A stretch of DNA of 55,691 bases from Pseudomonadota bacterium. GTDB lineage: Bacteria; Pseudomonadota; Alphaproteobacteria; Rickettsiales; UBA3002. A program made the position numbers and the translations under genes. Location of the stretch: positions 1-55,691 of the forward strand of contig CAUJIC010000002.1 of NCBI GenBank assembly GCA_963205305.1. The letters are read 5' to 3'. Below are positions 40,394 through 48,827 of this stretch, piece by piece. The notes under the pieces were generated by a model. That model saw only the letters and a program-made list of their open reading frames with translations. It was not told the DNA's origin and did not search any database. Within the stretch, counting starts at the first letter, position 1; each line of letters begins with the position of its first letter.

Positions 40394-42580
40394 ATGGCGC
40401 TACTTCGACACCAGTATGCGATGATTGTGGCGGCATGTTTACCCTGTGCTGTGTTGGCCGCGCCAAGCCTCTACCTTGACCAGCAGGAGGATGCACCCGC
40501 CACTAAAGTGGCCATCGCGCAGCAGGATGCCGATGCGCCCGTGACCTTTAGTGCCGATGAAATGGGCACGGATGAGGCGGCGGGCATTGTTGTCGCTCGT
40601 GGCAATGTGGAGGTGATGCAAGGTGAGATGATTCTTTTGGCGAAACAAATCACCTACTATCAGCAAGCAGATTTGGTGGTGGCGACAGGCGAAGTGACCA
40701 TGTTGCAGCCCACGGGCGATGTGTATTTTGCCGAGAAAGTGGAACTGAAGGATGCGATGAAGCGCGCCGTCATCCACGATTTCAAGGCGCGGTTGTCGGA
40801 TAAATCGGTGCTTGTGGCGAACGAAGCCATTAAAGTGAATTCGAGCGTGACGGCACTCAAAAAAGCTTCGTACACCCCATGTAACTTGTGCGCGAATATG
40901 GCGCCGTTTTGGCAGATGAATGCGGATAGTGCAGTGGTCGATAATATCGATGAGCGCGTGACCTATCGCGGCGCGTTCATGGAAATGATGGGCGTGCCCA
41001 TGTTCTATACACCCTATCTTTCGCACCCCACGCCCGATGCCTCGGGCCGTAGTGGGTTGCTGACGCCGACCTATAGCACCAACCGCTATTTTGGTGGTGT
41101 GGCCAAGGTTCCCTATTATTGGCGGATTGACGAAGACAAAGATGTAGTCATCACTCCATGGGTGACAAGCGCCGAGGGACCATTATTGCAGGCGGATTAC
41201 GGACAACTAACCAATGATGGCCAGTATCGCTTCCGTGGCTCTATCACCCATCCACGCAAACATGATGACGACGGCAACACGGTGAGTGGCCATGAATTCC
41301 GAGGGCATTTATTTGCCCGTGGGCAGGAGGCGCTAAACGAGGATACGCGTGTGGGCTTTGATATTCAGCGCGCTTCCGATGATACATATCTGCGGCGCTA
41401 TGGATTCGGGGGGCAACAAACCTTGTTCTCACGCGCCTATTATGAGGTGGCGCAGGGACGTAATTTCGCTTTGGCGCAGGGGCTGGGTATTCAAGGCTTG
41501 CGGGCGACGGATGACCGCGAGACGACGCCTTTATTGCTACCCATTTTGCAGGGTTACTATGAAACGTTGACGGGTGGTGTTGATGGCTTGAAATTTCATG
41601 TTGCGGCCGATGCACAATGGCTCACCCGAGACCAAGGCGTGGATCAGCGACGCTTCTCGTTAACGCCAGGGTTGACCTTGCCGTATGTTACCTCGGGCGG
41701 ACAGATTTTTACGACCACGTTGAATGTGCGTCAGGATATTTATAGCTCCGACGATGTGCCATTGGGTGCTGGGCAAAATTTCAATGGCACCACCACGCGC
41801 ACCATGCCGCAAGCTGCGCTGGAGTGGCGTTACCCGTTCATCAACCAACTGGATTCCGGCGCGATAATTGTGGAGCCTGTGGTGTTGGCGGTGGCGCAGA
41901 CAACGAATGGCAACACGGACAATATCTCGAATGAAGATAGCACATTAGTCGAGCTGACCGATACGAACCTGTTTAGTATTAACCGCATGCCTGGGTTAGA
42001 TTTGGTGGATAGCGGTTCACGCGTAGCGTATGGCGTGCGCGGGCATTATTTCGCCAATAGCGGCGTCGCCGTAGATGGTATGTTGGGGCAGAACCATAGT
42101 TTCGAGCCCGACACACCCTTTCCTAACTCGACACGTCAGGGCGAGCGTTTCTCGGATTATATCGGGCGGGTTGCAGCGAGCTATGAGCCTGTGACGCTGG
42201 CCTATCGGTTTGCGATGAGCAATAAAGATGCGGAGGTGAACCGCCATGAGCTGGATGTGAGCTTCACTAAGCCGTGGCTCTCGTTTTATGGTGCCTATCG
42301 TGAGATTAAAAACAATAGCTACCTGCCAGATAGCCGCGAGGGTGTGGTCAACGTTAGCCTGCCGATAACGGACGGTTGGAGCATCTATGCCAATGCACGG
42401 CGCGACATCGAGCTCGACCAGATGGTAACCAGTGGCGGTGGCATTATCTACGAAAACGAGTGTTTCACTTTTGCACTTGATAGTTTACGGGTATTTGCAC
42501 GTGACCGTGACATTGAACCAACGACGGGCTATACCTTCCGCGTTGCCTTCAAGAATCTGGGAGAATTTGGTGGGAGATAA
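40394..42580 (+). CDS. lptD: LPS-assembly outer-membrane protein LptD
   Basis: The large outer-membrane beta-barrel that inserts LPS into the outer leaflet together with LptE. The 728-aa protein has a signal peptide (about 1-23, ending VLAA). An N-terminal LptA-like jellyroll follows (about 45-180; ARGNVEVMQGEMILLAKQIT, KASYTPCNLCANMAPFW with two Cys), then the barrel starting at PMFYTPYLSHPTPDASGRSG. The start at 40394 is set by GGAGG 10 nt upstream; another ATG at 40385 would be too close to it. Fewer Cys are present than in E. coli, so the disulfide pattern may differ. Confidence 0.95.
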   Translation: MALLRHQYAMIVAACLPCAVLAAPSLYLDQQEDAPATKVAIAQQDADAPVTFSADEMGTDEAAGIVVARGNVEVMQGEMILLAKQITYYQQADLVVATGEVTMLQPTGDVYFAEKVELKDAMKRAVIHDFKARLSDKSVLVANEAIKVNSSVTALKKASYTPCNLCANMAPFWQMNADSAVVDNIDERVTYRGAFMEMMGVPMFYTPYLSHPTPDASGRSGLLTPTYSTNRYFGGVAKVPYYWRIDEDKDVVITPWVTSAEGPLLQADYGQLTNDGQYRFRGSITHPRKHDDDGNTVSGHEFRGHLFARGQEALNEDTRVGFDIQRASDDTYLRRYGFGGQQTLFSRAYYEVAQGRNFALAQGLGIQGLRATDDRETTPLLLPILQGYYETLTGGVDGLKFHVAADAQWLTRDQGVDQRRFSLTPGLTLPYVTSGGQIFTTTLNVRQDIYSSDDVPLGAGQNFNGTTTRTMPQAALEWRYPFINQLDSGAIIVEPVVLAVAQTTNGNTDNISNEDSTLVELTDTNLFSINRMPGLDLVDSGSRVAYGVRGHYFANSGVAVDGMLGQNHSFEPDTPFPNSTRQGERFSDYIGRVAASYEPVTLAYRFAMSNKDAEVNRHELDVSFTKPWLSFYGAYREIKNNSYLPDSREGVVNVSLPITDGWSIYANARRDIELDQMVTSGGGIIYENECFTFALDSLRVFARDRDIEPTTGYTFRVAFKNLGEFGGR

Positions 42581-42581
42581 G

Positions 42582-43835
42582 ATGAACACTCTGACGCGGA
42601 TGATAGTGGTGTTGGGGCTTTTGTGTAGCGTTGTGCCATTGCAGGCGGCGGCACAAAGCGTTGGCATTGTGGCTGTGGTCGGCGATGATGTTATCACCAC
42701 GGCGGATGTGGGTGCGCGTCGGGATTTGATTATGGCAACCTCGGGGATTGAGCCTACGCCCGAGAATCAGGAAAAAATTACGCCGCGTATTGTACAGGTG
42801 CTCATTGATGAGATGCTAGAGATGCAGGAAGCCAAGCGCCAATCGCTCGAAGTGCCCGATGACGAATTGAATAAGGCAATCGATGCGCTGGCTACGCGCG
42901 GGGATACGAAAGAATCAATCCGCGAGTTCATCAAGCGGCGTGGACTATCGATGGCATCGCTTGAATCGCAGATGCGCGCGCAATTAGCATGGACCAAAGT
43001 GGTGCAACGCAAGCTGCGCCGCAACGTGACCGTAACGCAGGAAGAAGTTCAGCGTGCGCAAAAAGCAGCAGCGAACAGTGCTGAATCGCAGATACGGATT
43101 CAGGCGCTCGAAGTGGGCATTCCTAACGCGGCGGCGGAAGCAAAATTTGTGGCACTCGCCGAATCGATGGCAACCGATTTGAAGGGTGGCGCGCAAATGG
43201 CGGAAGTGGCCATTCGCTATGTGAAGCAACCCGAGGTGAAATTCAGCCAGCCAACATGGGTGCCAGAGCAAGGCTTGCCGCCCATATTGCAGCAAGCATT
43301 GCGTAATGTGAAGGCGGGTGAGTACACGCCACCTTTGCGTGCAGGCAATGCGATTCAGATTCTGCAAGTGGTGGAGCGGAAAACCATTGCACCGCTGGAT
43401 GGCGATACTGAATATGCGATTAAGCAATTGGCGATTGAAGTGCCCAAGAAACGCGATAAGGCAAACCTTGCCAAGCTGAGCGCGGTGGCTGCCACCTTGC
43501 AGGCAGATTATGGCAGTTGCGACAGCGAAGCGATTCCGAAGGTAGAGTTGCCCACCGCGGTCAATTTCACGCGCCTTAAGGTGAGCGTTATGTCGCCACA
43601 ACAGCGTAGCATTATTGGCAACCTTGAAGTGGGCGATGTGAGTGACCCGCTGATGGCACCCGATGCATTGCGCTTGGTGGTGGTGTGCGAAAAAACCGAA
43701 CCATCGGCAGGCAATTTGCCAGAGGCTGAGGGCATACGTAAGCAGCTTTTTGCCGACAAGATGGAGCTTGAGGCGCAAAAGCACCTGCGTAATTTGCGCC
43801 GCGATGCCTACATCGATATCAAGGGCGCTAACTAG
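42582..43835 (+). CDS. surA: Periplasmic chaperone/peptidyl-prolyl isomerase SurA family
   Basis: A 417-aa SurA-like chaperone that escorts outer-membrane proteins, including LptD, to the Bam complex. The signal peptide is MNTLTRMIVVLGLLCSVVPL to about residue 24 (LQAAAQS). A SurA N-domain follows (VAVVGDDVITTADV, PRIVQVLIDEMLEMQEAKR), then a parvulin domain (about 160-275, ending VKAGEYTPPLRAGNAIQILQV), while the second rotamase region is diverged. The ATG lies 1 nt after the lptD stop with GGGAG upstream. In many relatives pdxA follows; here rsmA does directly. Confidence 0.88.
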   Translation: MNTLTRMIVVLGLLCSVVPLQAAAQSVGIVAVVGDDVITTADVGARRDLIMATSGIEPTPENQEKITPRIVQVLIDEMLEMQEAKRQSLEVPDDELNKAIDALATRGDTKESIREFIKRRGLSMASLESQMRAQLAWTKVVQRKLRRNVTVTQEEVQRAQKAAANSAESQIRIQALEVGIPNAAAEAKFVALAESMATDLKGGAQMAEVAIRYVKQPEVKFSQPTWVPEQGLPPILQQALRNVKAGEYTPPLRAGNAIQILQVVERKTIAPLDGDTEYAIKQLAIEVPKKRDKANLAKLSAVAATLQADYGSCDSEAIPKVELPTAVNFTRLKVSVMSPQQRSIIGNLEVGDVSDPLMAPDALRLVVVCEKTEPSAGNLPEAEGIRKQLFADKMELEAQKHLRNLRRDAYIDIKGAN

Positions 43836-44674
43836 TGAGCGCGGATTTGTTGCCCCTGCGCGAGGTGATTGAATCGCATGGTCTGTGGGCCAAAAAATCC
43901 CTCGGCCAGCATTTTTTGCTCGATACCAATTTGCTGGCGAAAATTGTGCGCGCGGCGGGTGATATTTCAACTCACCATGTGATTGAAGTGGGCCCTGGCC
44001 CTGGCGGGCTGACACGCGCGATTTTGGAAGCCGCGCCACGCCACCTCACGGCCATCGAAAAAGATGCACGCTGTTTGCAGGCACTTGCGCCACTCAGCCA
44101 AAAATATGGTGATCGTTTCGCGTTGCTTGAGTGCGATGCGCTGAAGGTGGACATCACCAGCATTGGCCAAGCGCCGCGCAGCATTATCGCGAATTTGCCC
44201 TACAACGTGGGCACGCAACTGATTATCGATTGGTTGCAGTTGGCGGCAGAGCAGGGGCCAGCCGCACTCACGGGCTTTACCGTGATGCTGCAGCGTGAAG
44301 TGGCTGAACGCATGGTGGCGCACGTGGGCGATGATGCGTATGGGCGGTTGTCGGTGATTATGCAGCAACTCACCGATGCGGCGATTTTATTCGAGGTGCC
44401 CGCGAGTGCCTTTACACCACCACCGAAAGTGACCTCGGCGATTTTGCGTGCGCGGATACTGGATAAACCGCGCGAGGATGTGCCGCTGAAGGCGCTTGAG
44501 CGTGTGGTGGCAGCCGCCTTTAACCACCGCCGCAAAATGCTGCGCCAATCGCTGAAGTCGCTGGGGGTGGATGCGATTGCCTTGTGCGAGCGGGCGGGAA
44601 TTGACCCAACCTTGCGGGCAGAAGTGTGTGATTTGGCGATGTTCGCGCGGTTAGCCCGCGCGCTTGAAGTTTAA
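43835..44674 (+). CDS. rsmA: 16S rRNA dimethyladenosine transferase
   Basis: KsgA/RsmA dimethylates two adjacent adenosines near the 3' end of 16S rRNA late in 30S assembly. The 279-aa protein has KKSLGQHFLLDTNLL at the N-terminus, SAM motif I EVGPGPGGLTRAI (about 50-62), the acidic ECDALK segment and the catalytic motif IIANLPYNVGTQ (about 115-126). The C-terminal domain includes AFNHRRKMLRQSLKSLG. The GTG start at 43835 shares a base with the surA stop. Its last 4 nt overlap the convergent gene downstream. Confidence 0.96.
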   Translation: MSADLLPLREVIESHGLWAKKSLGQHFLLDTNLLAKIVRAAGDISTHHVIEVGPGPGGLTRAILEAAPRHLTAIEKDARCLQALAPLSQKYGDRFALLECDALKVDITSIGQAPRSIIANLPYNVGTQLIIDWLQLAAEQGPAALTGFTVMLQREVAERMVAHVGDDAYGRLSVIMQQLTDAAILFEVPASAFTPPPKVTSAILRARILDKPREDVPLKALERVVAAAFNHRRKMLRQSLKSLGVDAIALCERAGIDPTLRAEVCDLAMFARLARALEV

Positions 44675-45174
44675 GCGGCTGCGCTTTCGATTATAGCGAT
44701 CAGCTTTTTGTGGTATGAAATATCAAGAAATTTAAAGCGTAGCATTAGTGCGTTAAATGCAATCGGCACTGCTGCATAGACCCAGAAAAATGTTCCTTCA
44801 AGACTGGGCAGAGGAGCGAGTAACAGTAAATTTCCAAAGACCAGTATGTTCATGTCAGCCCGCTTACTTTGAGCAAGACATTTCTGTGCCATTTTTAAAT
44901 TGGCAGCATTGTTTTTACTGCGATCCTCGATATACGCGCACAGCGCATCAAGCGTCCAATTTTTACCATAAAAATCGATAGGAAAACAAACGGCGAAGGT
45001 TGTTTGAAGCGCGTTTACAAAACGAATTTTATAGCGCTTTCCCTTAAAGCTATCGTCTAATTTTTTGCCGTTAGGTATAATCAGATGCTCGAATACGTTA
45101 TCTTCACTGTAGGAAGCAGAAGCATCTTCGCGTATTATTGTAAACACTTCTAGGATCTTATCCCGCGTAGTCAT
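44671..45174 (-). CDS. Unknown small membrane protein coupled to gmk
   Basis: A 167-aa protein I do not recognise. The N-terminal 105 residues are polar with several Cys and aromatic residues; two hydrophobic spans follow (about 108-121, ILVFGNLLLLAPL, and 128-145, TFFWVYAAVPIAFNALML), and the tail is basic. I chose the ATG at 45174, one nucleotide after the gmk stop, over an in-frame ATG at 45252 inside gmk. It is more AT-rich (about 40% G+C) than its neighbours, so it looks like an insertion that uses gmk translation. It overlaps rsmA by 4 nt, tail to tail. Confidence 0.55.
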   Translation of the reverse strand: MTTRDKILEVFTIIREDASASYSEDNVFEHLIIPNGKKLDDSFKGKRYKIRFVNALQTTFAVCFPIDFYGKNWTLDALCAYIEDRSKNNAANLKMAQKCLAQSKRADMNILVFGNLLLLAPLPSLEGTFFWVYAAVPIAFNALMLRFKFLDISYHKKLIAIIESAAA

Positions 45175-45175
45175 G

Positions 45176-45829
45176 TTAGCCCGCACGGTTGCAAAGCGTG
45201 TCAACAAACCCGCCAATATCGAGCTGACGCCAACGCTTGAAGCGTTCTGCATAGAGGATGCGGCGGATATGCTGCATGGCTTTGTCGAGGTCTTCGTTTA
45301 CCACCACGTAATCATATTCTTCCCAATGCGAAATTTCGTCGACCGCACGTGCCATGCGTTTTTGCACCACTTCTTCGCTATCCTGTGCGCGGCTACGCAG
45401 GCGGCGCTCAAGCTCATCGAGCGTGGGGGGAAGGATGAACACGCTGACCAAATCGGCGCGGCAGGTCTGGGCCAGCTGACGGGTGCCTTGCCAATCGATA
45501 TCGAATAATACATCGCGTCCGCTGGCAAGTGAATCCATCACTTGTTTTTTCGGCGTGCCGTATTTGTTATCGAACACCACGGCGTGCTCCAACAACTCGT
45601 TGGCTGAGACCATTTGGTCGTATTTCGCGCTATCGATGAAGTAGTAATCCTTGCCATCGACCTCGCCTGGGCGTGGCGCGCGAGTGGTGACCGAAACCGA
45701 CATGGCTACACCCTCTTCCTCGGCCAGTAAGCGGCGCGAGAGGGTGGTTTTACCCGCGCCCGAAGGCGAGGAGAGCACGAACATCAGTCCGCGGCGTTTG
45801 GTCATGGGGGGATAGGATTTGGACGTCAT
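45176..45829 (-). CDS. gmk: Guanylate kinase
   Basis: Phosphorylates GMP to GDP with ATP. The 217-aa protein has the P-loop LSSPSGAGKTTLSR (about 19-32), the GMP-binding SVSVTTRAPRPGEVDGKDYY segment, the YGTPK loop and the lid with the RLRSRAQDSEEVVQKRM stretch. Two ATGs are possible at the N-terminus (45829 and 45805); the longer one is used. A GCAACC/GGTTGC inverted repeat (about 45834-45859) lies directly upstream. The unknown membrane gene follows one nucleotide after the stop. Confidence 0.95.
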   Translation of the reverse strand: MTSKSYPPMTKRRGLMFVLSSPSGAGKTTLSRRLLAEEEGVAMSVSVTTRAPRPGEVDGKDYYFIDSAKYDQMVSANELLEHAVVFDNKYGTPKKQVMDSLASGRDVLFDIDWQGTRQLAQTCRADLVSVFILPPTLDELERRLRSRAQDSEEVVQKRMARAVDEISHWEEYDYVVVNEDLDKAMQHIRRILYAERFKRWRQLDIGGFVDTLCNRAG

Positions 45830-45899
45830 GGCAGCAACCGTTCAGGAGGAGTGGGTTGCAGCCTACCCTAACGCAAACAGTCCATCGTGCAAACAGGTT

Positions 45900-46355
45900 T
45901 TAGTGCAGTTCGTGGACACCCGAAGCAGCGCCCGCCGCTTTGACGGGAAAAATGACCGTTTGTGCAGGTGCCTTGGTGAAGGTAAAATTCACTTTGACGG
46001 TATCACCCTCATTCAACGGTTTTTTGAGGCCGATGAGCATAACATGCTCGCCGCCCTTGGAATCAGGCTGGATGCGTGCCGGCTCGTTCTTTTTTAGGCT
46101 AAGCGAGGCAATGCGGCGCATGCTCATGACACCATTGAACTTATCAGTGCGGTGGAGTTCGACCGCATCGCAGCAATCCGAAGTCACGCTGGCAATCGCA
46201 TCATCTTTGGGGGCTGTCGCAGTGAAGTAGGCCACACCAACTTTACCAGGTGTGGGGCGAGCATGAATCTCGGTGAAGGTAACGCCAGATTCACCAGCAA
46301 GCGCCGAGCTTGCAAAGATGAGGACGACCAGTGACATCAGGATTTTATTGAACAT
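45900..46355 (-). CDS. Periplasmic copper chaperone PCu(A)C
   Basis: A 151-aa PCu(A)C-family protein that delivers Cu(I) to the CuA site of cytochrome oxidase. The signal peptide cleaves about residue 20 (SSALA). The copper motif H(M)x10Mx21HxM is visible: H68, M77 or M79, then H104 and M106 in GGEHVMLIGL. An additional CC pair (61-62) is unusual in this family and might bind metal. It overlaps the Sco1 gene by 11 nt, so both are made together for oxidase assembly. Confidence 0.92.
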   Translation of the reverse strand: MFNKILMSLVVLIFASSALAGESGVTFTEIHARPTPGKVGVAYFTATAPKDDAIASVTSDCCDAVELHRTDKFNGVMSMRRIASLSLKKNEPARIQPDSKGGEHVMLIGLKKPLNEGDTVKVNFTFTKAPAQTVIFPVKAAGAASGVHELH

Positions 46356-46941
46356 AACGTTGCAACTCCTTCTTTAATTCCGCTTCGGATACGTTACCCG
46401 CGAAATGGGCGATGTAACTACCGTCGGTTCCCATTAAATAAATAAAGCCCGAATGATCCATTACATAGCTCAACGCCGAACCCTTATCCTCTACCTTGCT
46501 ATAATACACTTTAAACGCATCCGCCGCTAGGTGGATTTGCTCGGACGTACCACTGAGACCCAAAAATCCTTTGCTGAAATGCTGGGCGTATTTGGCAGTA
46601 GCTTCGGGGGTATCGCGTTCAGGGTCGACTGTAATAAATACAGGCTGGATTTTGTGTGCATCCTCGCCCAGTTGGTTAATGACATTACTCATCAGTAGCA
46701 GCGTGGTTGGGCAAATATCGGGGCAGTGGGTAAAGCCGAAATAGACCAGCAGATACTTGCCACGCAGGTCGCGTGCGCGGATGGTTTTATCGCCGGCGGT
46801 TTGTAAGGTGAAATCGGCGCGGATGAGCGCGTGCTCGGCGGCGGGTTGTTTATCTTTGGGCAGTAGATCGCTACCGACCCATGCCAATAATAGCACCAGA
46901 CCGAGCACACAAACCAACCATGAAATCATCACATTTTTCAT
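46345..46941 (-). CDS. Sco1/SenC copper-binding thioredoxin-like protein
   Basis: A membrane-anchored thioredoxin-fold protein that reduces and metallates the CuA site of cytochrome c oxidase. From the ATG at 46941 it has 198 aa; a GTG at 46965 gives 8 more and cannot be excluded. An N-terminal span (MISWLVCVLGLVLLLAWVG) precedes FGFTHCPDICPTTL with the CxxxC pair, and a conserved His in YVMDHSGFIYLM completes the copper site. ITVDPERDTPE is also a family hallmark. It is coupled to the PCu(A)C gene by an 11-nt overlap. The oxidase genes lie outside the window. Confidence 0.93.
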   Translation of the reverse strand: MKNVMISWLVCVLGLVLLLAWVGSDLLPKDKQPAAEHALIRADFTLQTAGDKTIRARDLRGKYLLVYFGFTHCPDICPTTLLLMSNVINQLGEDAHKIQPVFITVDPERDTPEATAKYAQHFSKGFLGLSGTSEQIHLAADAFKVYYSKVEDKGSALSYVMDHSGFIYLMGTDGSYIAHFAGNVSEAELKKELQRYVQ

Positions 46942-47074
46942 GGCATGATTGCTAGGCCGCTTCACAGATAATGTAAAATGAACAATTTATGACAGTCGAT
47001 TGATTGTGGTTTATCACAACTAATTCAGTAAGTTGAATGACCTGGCCCAGCTGCTGGCTAAAGGGTGTGCTTTC

Positions 47075-47083
47075 TGCTATAAT
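47075..47083 (+). promoter_or_regulatory. Extended -10 promoter upstream of the Ala/Thr-rich gene
   Basis: TGCTATAAT at 47075-47083 is a perfect -10 hexamer with the extended TG, 41 nt before the ATG at 47124. The -35 region is poor, as allowed for extended -10 promoters. Confidence 0.55.
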
Positions 47084-47123
47084 GTAAGCAATAAGACTAT
47101 AAAAAACATGAGCTAGATGGTGT

Positions 47124-47774
47124 ATGACGACGACGGTACTTGGAGTATCCGTAGACACGGGTGCGCCTGCGCTTAATGCGCGGGTGGCGGTCACGCCCAT
47201 CTCTGCTGCTGGGGTGAATGATGCGGCGACGCTTGCACGCCAACAGCTTGTGAATGCGGTTCCTGCTCCTGCTACCATTGCTGCCTATTCGTCCAATGTT
47301 GTGCAGCAACCCAAACCGCCTGTACGTACCACGATTGCGCTTCCATCGAGCATGCTGGCCGCGCAGTTTATTGCGCAGGATGCGGTTGCCGCAGAAGAGC
47401 TAGCGATTTTTACGCCACCCCCGCCCGCAACAACCACTAGCAACGAGCCCGTGGCCGATGATTACTTGGCAGCACTACGTATGGCGCGTGGCGAAGTGCA
47501 GGCTGCGAAACCAAATGCAGCACAAGCGAGTGCCCCTAGCCAGCTGGGTGCCAAAACAAACGAGCAGGTGGAAATGGCTGCTGCAAAAACAACCGCTAAT
47601 GCCGCCACTGAAACCATGGCGCGCACCGTGGTGGCGCAAGCGGCTACGGGGTTGCCCGCCTTGTTCAACCAGTTTATACGCAGGCCGACGATTCTCACCG
47701 CGCGGGGGTTTGGCGCCTATCAGCTTGCCGAAGCGCGCAACGCCGCGATGCGTAAAGCCGTGGCCGCCACCTAG
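47124..47774 (+). CDS. Unknown 216-aa Ala/Thr/Pro-rich protein
   Basis: Not recognised. The sequence is low in complexity, with Ala near a quarter of residues plus Thr, Pro and Gln. It has a TPPPPATTTSNEP stretch in the middle (about 96-108) and an amphipathic C-terminal helix (FGAYQLAEARNAAMRKAVAAT). There is no signal peptide, membrane helix or known motif; it is probably largely disordered. The strong extended -10 promoter and normal base composition support a real gene. It overlaps the convergent chaperone gene by 4 nt. Confidence 0.6.
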   Translation: MTTTVLGVSVDTGAPALNARVAVTPISAAGVNDAATLARQQLVNAVPAPATIAAYSSNVVQQPKPPVRTTIALPSSMLAAQFIAQDAVAAEELAIFTPPPPATTTSNEPVADDYLAALRMARGEVQAAKPNAAQASAPSQLGAKTNEQVEMAAAKTTANAATETMARTVVAQAATGLPALFNQFIRRPTILTARGFGAYQLAEARNAAMRKAVAAT

Positions 47775-48340
47775 GCTGCTACTAGCTGGGCCACGTTGGG
47801 CCACGCGTAGCACCCGCTAGTGATGGTGCCCGTATCTGTTGTGGCCAACTGAGAAGTCATTTTCTCGACATAGGTAGCAAGGCGATCGAGCGCGTTCACA
47901 TCGCCCTGTTCCACCGTGCCATAGAGGTTGCGGGCAAGTGCTGCACGTAAGGCAGTGGTATCGCCAAGGCCTGCGCTGTAGGCTTGTAAGCGGCCGTTAT
48001 AGGCCTTGCCCATTTTTTTGATGCGGTGGCTGACGCCTGTATCGGCCACGCCCAACTCGCGGATGCAGTTATCCATGTCGTAGAAGAAGGCCTCGCTCAA
48101 GAATTGCGAGAAGTTGTGCAGCGCTTTGTCTTGGGCGCTGGCAGGCGTGCCGTCCATCAACCGATGCTGCAGCAGAAATAAATGCAGGACAATCAGCTCG
48201 AAGCGGCCATCAAGTGTATCGGGAACTTTCAGTTCGGTATAGAAAAACGGGTTTCGCGCAGCCGTAACGAGTGCTATATAGGTTTCATTCACCGCTACAG
48301 GCGGTTTGGGAACACATAATTTTCGTAGAGTACCGAGCAT
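47771..48340 (-). CDS. Ubiquinol-cytochrome c chaperone (CBP3) family protein
   Basis: A 189-aa protein of the Ubiq_cyt_C_chap family, whose mitochondrial member Cbp3 assists cytochrome b in bc1-complex assembly. Conserved features are ALVTAARNPFFYTEL near the start, DGRFELIVLHLFLLQHRL (about 45-62), SEAFFYDMDNCIRELGVAD (82-100) and the YNGRLQAYSAGL segment. Such genes are typical of alphaproteobacteria, as is the adjacent bamE-type lipoprotein gene. AAGGA lies about 11 nt before the ATG. That ATG and the divergent bamE ATG share the same CATG. Confidence 0.88.
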   Translation of the reverse strand: MLGTLRKLCVPKPPVAVNETYIALVTAARNPFFYTELKVPDTLDGRFELIVLHLFLLQHRLMDGTPASAQDKALHNFSQFLSEAFFYDMDNCIRELGVADTGVSHRIKKMGKAYNGRLQAYSAGLGDTTALRAALARNLYGTVEQGDVNALDRLATYVEKMTSQLATTDTGTITSGCYAWPNVAQLVAA

Positions 48341-48824
48341 GAATATCGCATCCTTTTATCGTGGCGTTCTTTCTATCAGCATTGCCGTGTTGCTGGCAAG
48401 CTGCTCGCCGATTGTGGATACGCGTGGCCACAGTGCCGAGGCAGTGGATTTGAAGCAAATCATTGTGGGGCAAAGCAGTGCGGAAGATGTGACGGCGCTG
48501 CTGGGCAGCCCCACCACCACCAGCAACTTTGGCGATGAAATTTGGTATTACATCACCCAACGGCAAGAGCGTGTGGGCATGTTTGCGCCCGAGGTGACGG
48601 AGCAGCATATTATTGGTGTGCAGTTCGATGCGGACAAGAAAGTGAAAGACATTGGCGAATTTGCGAAGGAAGATGGTAAACCTGTGCAGATTGTCAACAA
48701 AACCACGCCGACTGAGGGTCACACCGTGACCTTCATGGAGCAGATGATGGGCAATCTCGGCCGCTTCAACTCCCCGGGGCGCACAGGTGCAGCGGCTTCC
48801 AGCCCGCGCAATGTGGGGCATTAG
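48339..48824 (+). CDS. bamE: Outer-membrane assembly lipoprotein BamE (SmpA/OmlA)
   Basis: A 161-aa lipoprotein of the Bam complex. The lipobox LLASC puts the lipidated Cys at 22. The SmpA/OmlA domain has DLKQIIVGQSSAEDVTALLG (about 41-60), GSPTTTSNFGDEIWYYITQR and QFDADKKVKDIGEF. The C-terminal 40 residues are a Thr/Gly-rich extension. The start at 48339 is placed directly before the signal peptide; an earlier in-frame ATG at 48306 would lie inside the divergent gene. The start codon overlaps that of the CBP3 gene, so its promoter must lie in that coding region. Confidence 0.9.
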   Translation: MNIASFYRGVLSISIAVLLASCSPIVDTRGHSAEAVDLKQIIVGQSSAEDVTALLGSPTTTSNFGDEIWYYITQRQERVGMFAPEVTEQHIIGVQFDADKKVKDIGEFAKEDGKPVQIVNKTTPTEGHTVTFMEQMMGNLGRFNSPGRTGAAASSPRNVGH

Positions 48825-48827
48825 CGC

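Noticed and set aside
42984..44039. A 351-aa open frame opposite surA and rsmA
   Set aside because: It is antisense to two well-conserved genes, shows no known family and has His/Arg/Leu composition typical of a shadow frame.
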